From positions 33,923,652 to 33,987,651 of the forward strand of contig CM069448.1 in NCBI GenBank assembly GCA_035610835.1: 64,000 bases of DNA, given 5' to 3'. Source of the DNA: Ophiura sarsii (lineage: Eukaryota > Echinodermata > Ophiuroidea > Amphilepidida > Ophiuridae). A program made the position numbers and the translations under genes. Positions 55,837 through 64,000 of the stretch are shown here, one piece after another (position 1 is the stretch's first letter; each line of letters opens with the position of its first letter). Under the pieces are notes generated by a model. That model did not search any database and was not told the origin of the DNA. It saw nothing but the letters and a program-made list of their open reading frames with translations.

Positions 55837-57307
55837 TACACATCATCCAAGTGGTAAGGAAAGTTATTTACGTTATATGCAGGTATCGGTATTTTATGAA
55901 TCACTTGTGGATATCGTCGTTACTCCATTGGGTGAATACTAGATGTTCACTTCATTGGGTGGATACTGTAGATATCCTTGACTTCAATGGGTGGATACTG
56001 CAGATATCCATGACTTCAAAGAATTAGGCCCTTAAGTGCCTATATAATAGTAAAACTTTGTCTGGCACTTGTGGCGTCTGAATGTTGATGCCTTGTCTGT
56101 ATTTGATGTATTTTGTGTAGTGTTATTTTTGTATTTTGTTAATCTATTGTTGTATGTCATAAAATAAAAAGTCCCTATAAACGGGCTGGAAAGAGAAAAA
56201 ATGACTTCAAAGAATGGAGGTTGCAGATTTAAAAGAGAGTTAATCTTAATTTCATGGAGTGGAAGTTTTGTGCCAAATAAGACTTGCATGGTATTCTTGT
56301 TCCCTAGTAGATGAGTATAATTTGGAGAAGTATAAAGTTGCTGTCGATTAAGAGTTAGTATTGATGTTGAGGATCCCCCTTCATAGATTCCAGAAAGTTA
56401 TATTTGGTGTGACACTTCCATCATGAAGAGAAATAAAACCTATAATATGTTATGATTATTTTGTAATAATAATCGGACGATAAAAGGGAAAATAAATGTA
56501 CCAACATTTTACTATAGAAACAAAGTGCTAGCTTGTTCTGTCTGTTCATTCTGTGTTTGTGGTTGCTAAGAGGGGAATATATGGTTCACCAACGGTTCCA
56601 CTGCCTATTAAGCTCGGTTTTGTGTGACGTCATCCTGACAAGATATCGGGTGTCGCCTTGAGTAGCACCCGCGTCCGTCACACCTATTTGAACTCAAATC
56701 AATCATCAAAAAGAGTATGTATTAACTTTCCACCTGGTACCATCCAGGGCTGGAACTTTATAATTTGTTTAACTAGCCAGTCGGGGGCCGGTAACTCGTA
56801 AAAATGACCTGCCCAACAGAAATTCTACCAGCTAGTGTAAGAAACTTACACTGTGAGTTCAAATATATGGGCAGGTACTTTTGTATCTTCATCCGCCCGA
56901 CGCAAAGGTTACCCGCTGTGGGCAGGCAGGCGGGTGCTATTTCCAGGCCTGGTACCATCATTTCATCTGTACTACAAGACATCAAACCTGGGAACTAAAT
57001 CCTAGTAATTGCCACCTGCATTGCAAATGCTGCGCGTCCGCACCACCCACCCACCCACATACGGTAGTTGTATCCAGAATTAAACACTTTCCGGGAAACA
57101 TCAACCAACGATTTCTACCACTCGGTATACCTTTGAAATTGATAACTTGTAGCGCATCCGTATAGGAAAAACAATAGACTCGAATATGTCCGGTTGTTGA
57201 CACTGGTTGTTGCCCTTCTCGGTGCGCTCATCCTAGGTGCGTGCTGCAATGTACTATAACTATAACGGGACAATCAGCTTTATATTGGACCAGATAGGAA
57301 ATCATAC
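55837..57307. other. No recognisable gene
   Basis: Short local repeats GGGTGGATACTG(T/C)AGATATCC occur near 55930-56000. Other frames here (for example 56773-57203 on both strands) show no family resemblance. Confidence 0.4.
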
Positions 57308-57311
57308 TTAA

Positions 57312-57655
57312 AGGGGAAAGATACGTATCGGAGGGCGCCCTCAATTTTCCTAGAATATATGTTTTTTGCACCTACGTAATACTTGAGCATATACTAACTA
57401 CCATCTGGAATTAACCGTTTACCTTAATTCGCCGTCTATTGTGTACAATTTTATGATTTGGTAATTTCGATGTAGATAATTATCAGCATCACTCGCCACA
57501 TAAATTGCTTCAACCAAATAGCTATCTAGCGCCATTGTTCTAAACCATTTTCCCCATAAATTATTATCATTCAAGGTTCCTATATACGAACGTTATCTAT
57601 TGAAACAAACATTTTTTTCCAAATTTTATTTTCTCGGCAATCTCTCAGTGCCCCT
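57312..57655 (+). mobile_element. TTAA-flanked MITE, distant family member
   Basis: TTAA occurs at 57308-57311 and 57656-57659. The ends are AGGGGAAAGATACG and CAGTGCCCCT. The motif GGAGGGCGCCCTCAATTT near the left end matches the GCGCCCTCAATT landmark of the copies at 12019, 21753 and 41150. Confidence 0.65.
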
Positions 57656-57659
57656 TTAA

Positions 57660-59782
57660 ACATGTTAAAGGTATACATTCTAAACAAAGACATTCTAAAT
57701 ATACATATATAAACATTATTTTCCCTGATTTTTGTTTAGATATCTAATTCAAAATCGAAGCACACACTATGAAAATGGTATAACAGTAAATAAATAAACA
57801 TGACAAAATCTTACAAAATGTCTCGATTCCCCTCCAAAATGTTCAAAATTGCCCTCCTTCCCTGCCAGCACTCATAAAGTGTACCTGATCAATTGGGCCG
57901 GATAGACAGTCGAAAACGTTCAAAACTTTATTTGGCCGGTGTCATGAATTACTACATGTATAAATATCATGATTATAGTAGCCACATATCCGGCTCCTGT
58001 AATAACACAATACCTAAATATCCGCCTACATTGTTATTAAAAAAAGTATTTTCTTTGCAAAAGGACTCTACAATGAGCTTTCTCTATCCGGGAATGAGTA
58101 ACTATTCACAAACAGTAAATAAATCTCAGCTTTTGAGAAATGACAACACAACTCTAAACTAATGAAAAGGTGCCTTTCGTAACACCTTAATCATTTTGCA
58201 CGGAAATAAGTATACTTACGAAATAAGGAAGTTTGGTCTAGCGTAAGCTATTCATTTTTCTTTTTATTCTTTGCGAGTTCGATAACCTATAATTGAACGG
58301 TATAAGGTAACAGATGCCTGTCGGGTTAACATGTTATCGGTTGGAAGTGCAAGGTTTTATAAGCATTTTTTCGTAGATTTCTTTTCGACATGGGGCGATG
58401 TTGTTCGTGAAAAATGCCTGAAGTAGCAGCATTTTTCACAGGCTAGCCCATTTGGTGCAAAAGGGCGCGAAGCACGTACAAAATGTTATCATTATCATCA
58501 TCGTACGAAACGCTATTTTAAAAGTAAAATGGCCAAATATGGGGGGTACTTTAGTAAAAAAAACACACACATGGGCTTTAACAATGGGGAAATGATTGTA
58601 TGGTTAATTTCCCTCCTCATTTCAGTGGTTTTTTATGGATCCCAGGTCTCGTTTATAAGAAAATGCGCGCAAAGCAGGCAAATAATATAGCTTTGCTTGT
58701 GTGTCACCAATTATCACCAATTATTTAATATAATACTAAAAGATTAACATAAATAAAACGCACAGAATGTACCCTAGCTGTATCTATACAAGTATTATTG
58801 AAAAGACAATAACATCTGCGCACATTTGTATTGGGGGGCGGGGCACAAGTAGTCACTTAAAGTAATCCACTTCCCGCTAACCATAGACTGCACGATAGTG
58901 GCACCCAGAGGAAAGTACCTTGACACGGGCGTGTCAAGGGGAGGAGCCCAGTGAAATTGATGGGTTACCAAAGAAGATTTTAAGGTCTTCCCACAATGCA
59001 TTGCGCGAACGCCAGCCAACTAAAGCTTTTTTGACACAATGCATTTGTCGGGCTCTTAAGTTTTCAAAATAAGAAACTAATTGATATCTAATTGATTCAT
59101 TGATGTTAACTAGAACCTAAGAGCTCCAACGATGAACGCGCGGATTGTGTGCATATGTCTATATAGGAACCGAAACAAACTGGAGACCAGAATTAGGGCA
59201 TTTTGCTAAAACGCAATGCATTGTGCTTGCTGTTGTTTTAAAAATCTTCTTTGATGGGTTATAGCCTTTTTAAAAGTTTTAACTCTTAAAAATAAGATCG
59301 TCAATCCAAGACACTTTATTCAAAAATATTCACAATACTGTAATTACGCTTATTTGACATTTGTAATATATTTTAAGATACAGTTGTTTTGTTTTGTGTC
59401 TTGCAAGGGTTTTTGTCAGTGACCCATGATTCCTTTCTGGGAACGCCGTTCCCGCGTTCCCGTGGATTTCGTAGCTCTGCTAACGGGATACATACAATAA
59501 GGTGTTTTTTTTAAAAAGCAACGGTGAAAGTTCAAATACTTGTAATATTTGAAACATGTTAATTTAATACACATAGATGTAACGCTATCTGTGAAGTTTA
59601 TAGACGCTAATTTCACCCAGCTTTTTATTACACCTAAACTCGAACCAATGAGCGCGATGGACAGGGCGAAAGGCTACATCGGCTTTTTGTGTTGTGTGAC
59701 CTTAATCCGAAATAAACATAGCTTCAAAGAAAATAAACACTTGTCTATCCCCGTCTTGATTATCTATGGGTAAGATAGCATG
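57660..59782. other. No recognisable gene; one diverged inverted repeat
   Basis: A diverged inverted pair links about 58957-59008 and 59209-59267 (TTACCAAAGAAGATTTTAAG and CAATGCATTG). The remaining short frames are unsupported. Confidence 0.4.
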
Positions 59783-59784
59783 TA

Positions 59785-60250
59785 AACTGCTCACAAAAAG
59801 TATCGTAACACTTAGAAATGATCCAATATATAACGGCTCGAAAGGGTATGCATTAATCGAAGCAAATAACCAAGTGCATAATTTTGTTCTGCGTATTTTG
59901 ACACCTCGATCGATGAGATACGATGTTGCAGAGCGGAGTTATTGTCATTTCAATGGTCGTGGGTCCAGTTTCAAAAGTGACAATCACCCTATAGAAAGAG
60001 GTTTGCATTACTGTTTAGAATGATCAGATTCGTGATTTTCAATAGGGATGAGTGTCACCTTGGAAACTGGACCCACGATCATTGAAATGACAATAACTCC
60101 GCTCCGCAACATCGTATCTCAACGATTGAGGTGTCAAAATACGCAGAACAAAATTATACACTTGATTATTTGCTTCGATTAAAACATACCCTTTCGAGCC
60201 GTTATATATTGGATCATTTCTAAGTGTTACGATACTTTTTGTGAGCAGTT
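59785..60250. mobile_element. Tc1/mariner-like foldback MITE with TA duplication
   Basis: TA (59783-59784 and 60251-60252) flanks AACTGCTCACAAAAAGTATC and its complement. The arms are complementary for about 210 bp each (GATCCAATATATAACGGCTC, GGAGTTATTGTCATTTCAAT) around a roughly 40-bp centre. The 85-codon frame at 59766-60023 is a chance product of the arm. Confidence 0.9.
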
Positions 60251-60252
60251 TA

Positions 60253-63183
60253 CTTAACCTAGAACAAATCCTCTATTAACGGATTAAAGGATTATAGGTA
60301 CAGCTTTATTACGTAACGCGGTCTTAACACTTGTCTATAACGAATGAATGTCTTACACCAAGGATAAGCTACCCATTTATAGTTGTTTGGTTCATCCATG
60401 GATTTGGTAGAGGGAGAAGGAATAACAACGAGATAACCTTATCCGATTATCTATTCGACTTTACAAAGGATTGGACATTGCTATGTACCCTATGTGTTGA
60501 ATCATATTGCCGACACATTGCAATTGGAAATGTTTATTTATTAAATGTAATATAAACAAATGAAAACAAGTATAGCTCCTTGAATAACACAATACCGATA
60601 ATATTGACCTGTTTTGACAAATTAAATATGACAACATTTTATCAATTAATAATATTAAATATTCCGCTTACATGCGGGTAATTAAATTGCTCGCAAATTA
60701 TAGCTAAATTAATAAGACACACAATCAAATTTGCCATATTTGTGCCCCAGACTGCCCGTTCCTCAGTCATATAATGCATCAAAGACAATTTTATAAGCCA
60801 AACATACTCTGCCACAACTATCAAGTGGTCCATATAGTTCAATATAGTTTTCTTTTTGAACTGATATGAGCAGGGACAAACACATCAGGATACTATCGCT
60901 ATATCCTTTTAATGTATTAAGATTCATCAATGTTATTGTAACTGTTCAAAACTCCCGCCAATAGACACACTATACTATTTCCATTGCTATACAAAAGTGA
61001 CATTATCGCATTACGCTAAGCTAGGATTATGCTCTCTAATAAGATTTAAATAACAATCAATGTTAAAGATCGGAAATGTGATTGGGGCTTTAATCATGGA
61101 TCATTGTTATTCCTTCTGTATCTACTATTGGTTCATCACATCACAAACGAAAATAAAACTATCCTTGAAGTCACCAAGATTAAAACATAATTTGATACAT
61201 TTGTCATAGAATTAAACTTTGGGTCTTTCCCAAATAACAATTAAATTTTCCTTCACAGTCTTCTTGATATTTGTAAAATCATGTAATCATTATCATGATC
61301 ATGGTAATGCGGACTGGCTACAAGGTGACTACTACACGACATATATGAGCGACGGGGGTGGGGTAACTAATTAAAATATATTAGTTTGGAAATCCATGAT
61401 TATCATTTATCTTGAAATGTATCAAATTATAAAAAAAGAACCAATCAAAATGTTAAAAAAATATGTTTTTAATATACGGACAATTGAAAGAGTTGTGCAA
61501 TAATTGTTATGTGGTTGTTATGTTTAGAATATTTAACTTATTTTGCCCATATTACACCATTCTTAACACTTCTAAACTGTGTTATAATTGTTAATTAATT
61601 CCAATAATGGGCAAGAGCAAAATGCAAACAATTAAAATGTAGGGATATTTCCTACATTTTACATGATTCCTTAATCCGGTTTTGGAAATTTTGGATTGGG
61701 AAATAGTAACAGGTCTTCTAAAAATGACCACCGAAATATTTAATAATTATACAAAAATGCGGAAATTCTGTGCTGTCTTACCGCAACGATAAACCATATA
61801 ATTATGGGGACTATTTAATAAATTAAACAATAATACGATTCATGTTAGAATAGAATAGAACAACTGCGAAATGGAATCATCCATAACCATGGTGATATAC
61901 TCAACTCATTCAACACTAACAGTATGCACTGAATTAATAGGTATATACTGCTTTATGATTACGGCGAAGGTCACAGGTTCAAATCTTAGAGCGTGTTTCT
62001 ACTGGGGAAGAAACCGCTAATAAACGCTAAGTTTGTCCAGTAGAAAGAGGCAGAACCCGGCAAAAATCGATATTTTTGGTAATCCCAAAAACCTTCACAA
62101 ACCAGGTTTGGAACCGGCAACAATCGGCAATAAACCCAATAGAAACAGAAAGGCGATTCTTAGCGGTTTGCGCCGTGAACCGTGTCACGCTGGGTTATAC
62201 ACATTATTGTGAAGCAATCTTTTTCAGGTGCGTTGGCATTGTTTGGTTTTACAAAAGGTCAAATTTCGTGGCCCATTGACTAGGATCGATAAACTTAGCG
62301 GTAACTTTTCGCGAGTAGAAACAGGGGGATTAAAAACTGACCGATTGAAACTTTTTACTTTTTGCAGTGGAGGTCAACAATTATATTCTTTTGTTTGGGT
62401 CAAACGATCAAAAGACCGCAAAACCTACGGGCTGTTATACCTGTGCACAAGTAAATAAGTTAAGGATTAAGAGTATGTTTAAACAATGTTACGTGTCATG
62501 TGATTATCTGTTTGCGGGAAAGTGTACGCCCACAGCACTTTTAAATTAATATAATATTGTCCATTACTAATCGTCTTGAAATGTATCAGTTCTTCTAAAT
62601 ATGACCGCTGAAATATTGAATAAACATTAAATAAATGCGGAAATTAGAAACGATATGCTATTACCCCAATTATGCAATTTTATGTGGTTATCATGTAGAT
62701 GATATTTAGTCTTATTATGGCCAAATGACACTATTCCTTAAAACAAGTCCAAAATGTGTTCTCATTGTTGACTTATTAAAGTTCTACAAGATAGGGTATT
62801 ACTATTAGCACAAAATATATACAACAGAAGATATTAGATGATCTACAGTCTAAATTTAGAGATTAACCTGGATGCAGATATTTTCCTTTTTTCCAAATTT
62901 ATTATAATTCCGGTTTAAAAATGGTGGATGGGAAATTGAAGGGAAAAGGGCTATATACTATATTTTGTATTTTTAGATCAGGTCTACATGGTGTTGGTTA
63001 TACGAAGGACTATATATAAAGCTAATCGCGCCATTTTAGCATATACTACACATTGCCTTCTTTATTTCATCAAACTCATGTGTAGAGCGCGAAACAGAAT
63101 ATGACTGGAAATATGCGAGGAACACAACAAACAGGTATGTAGTGCTATTAAGGAAGCGTTCGAAAATCAATTGTTTAAATACA
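60253..63183. other. No recognisable gene; diverged direct duplication
   Basis: About 61500-61780 resembles 62590-62950 in the same orientation but partly different order (TTATGTGGTT, ACCGCTGAAATATT/ACCACCGAAATATT, AAATGCGGAAATT). The stretch between them (about 61990-62460) is unrecognised. No exon is supported. Confidence 0.4.
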
Positions 63184-63185
63184 TA

Positions 63186-63844
63186 CAGTCCTCAAAATAA
63201 GTAACTGACCAGGTAATAACTATGCTCTCAACTCAAACACTGTAGCTCCTATGTCAAAATATTAAATTGTAAAGTTGTATGGAAATTTCTTTCCTTTATA
63301 TTGAGATATTACACGTGAAGATTGAATGAATATTAACTCAGTTGTGTGCCTAAAACCAAAACAAAGTCCGTTTTACATTTTAACATTTTGTTCGCCTACA
63401 CGCAGCCGCGGACTAGCAACACGCAGATTATTGATTAACTGGTAGTGGTAGCGACAACTCACGGGTCGATATTAAGATGAGGATTGGGGATGCTCAATTG
63501 ATCAATGCAGCCCATACACATACCTGTCACAAGTGTGAAAATGTAAACTGCACTTTAATCAATCCTTTTCAATGTAGCGCTTTTAATTATTAAACGATGC
63601 AACCGCCCCCCCCCCCCCCCCCCCAATATTGACGTCGTGTCGGTTGAGATTGGCACTGTCGGTTCATTTGACCATAGGAATCATGGAATTATGATGGTCA
63701 AAAGTACACAGATGACAAATTTTCGCGCGCTATGTTTTCCCAAAATGCAATATTCTTTGGTACAAGCTTTAGAGCCAAAATGTAGCTCAAAGTAGCTGGA
63801 GTGAAGAGTATAATCACCTGGTCAGTTACTTATTTTGAGGACTG
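63186..63844. mobile_element. Tc1/mariner-like MITE with TA duplication
   Basis: TA (63184-63185 and 63845-63846) flanks CAGTCCTCAAAATAAGTAAC and its complement, continuing through TGACCAGGT. The interior is unique and includes a run of 19 C at 63606-63624. No transposase is present. 63847-64000 contains nothing recognised. Confidence 0.85.
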
Positions 63845-64000
63845 TAGTAGAGTGGCGGCTCCTATAGACACTGTACTTATGCGTGGCACCCCTCTTGCTC
63901 ACGACCTAAAAGAAACCAAAATAAGTTCATTGGATCTCATAATTATTATCGAGATTTGTTGTAGTGTCATATTTTAAAAGAAATAATTAATCTCAGCTGG

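Overview
The window looks like AT-rich nuclear DNA of an animal, most likely a marine invertebrate deuterostome (hemichordate or echinoderm type). There are no operons, ribosome-binding sites or dense genes. One spliced host gene is visible in 64 kb, and almost everything else is transposon-derived. The lineage guess rests on that gene, a neuropeptide precursor whose short pyroglutamyl amide peptides resemble ambulacrarian thyrotropin-releasing-hormone (TRH)-type precursors, and on the mobile elements present: an L2/CR1-like LINE, Penelope-like elements, Helentron-like elements and Tc1/mariner- and PIF/Harbinger-like MITEs.

Layout. 0-9.9 kb: a diverged local duplication, a foldback element, a short Penelope-derived element (3547-4049), two MITEs and a 5'-truncated LINE inserted on the minus strand with an exact 15-bp target duplication (8000-9789). 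10-12.4 kb: three MITEs, two with internal repeated short motifs. 12.7-14.1 kb: the terminal coding exon and 3' UTR of the TRH-type precursor, with 20 copies of QFSAGKR. 14-23.8 kb: intergenic DNA with a second copy of the short Penelope-derived element, relics of a second Penelope-like and a second LINE family, poly-C tracts and MITEs.

23.9-51.85 kb is a very large imperfect palindrome. A left arm (23931-31415) is repeated in inverted order as a right arm (31985-51845), which is longer because it took several insertions. The arms act as filled and empty sites for each other and fix insertion boundaries almost to the base. The largest insertion, 42275-51439, is a tandem array of seven Helentron-like units. 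Each unit ends in a hairpin plus CTAG, the array sits between two T residues, and it carries at least 14 exact DR1-type nuclear-receptor half-site pairs (GGGTCAAAGGTCA). A 2.87-kb element (35564-38432), a 1.43-kb element (27034-28462) and a CAACTGTTG-rich MITE (39618-41069) also lie in the arms.

52-64 kb: a mariner-type element with TA duplication (51937-52984), a Harbinger-like MITE with a nested foldback element (53975-55583), three further MITEs and otherwise featureless DNA.

The neuropeptide exon is the only part with a host function I can assign. Its signal-peptide exon was not found in the window. Repeats were compared by eye and no identities were computed.
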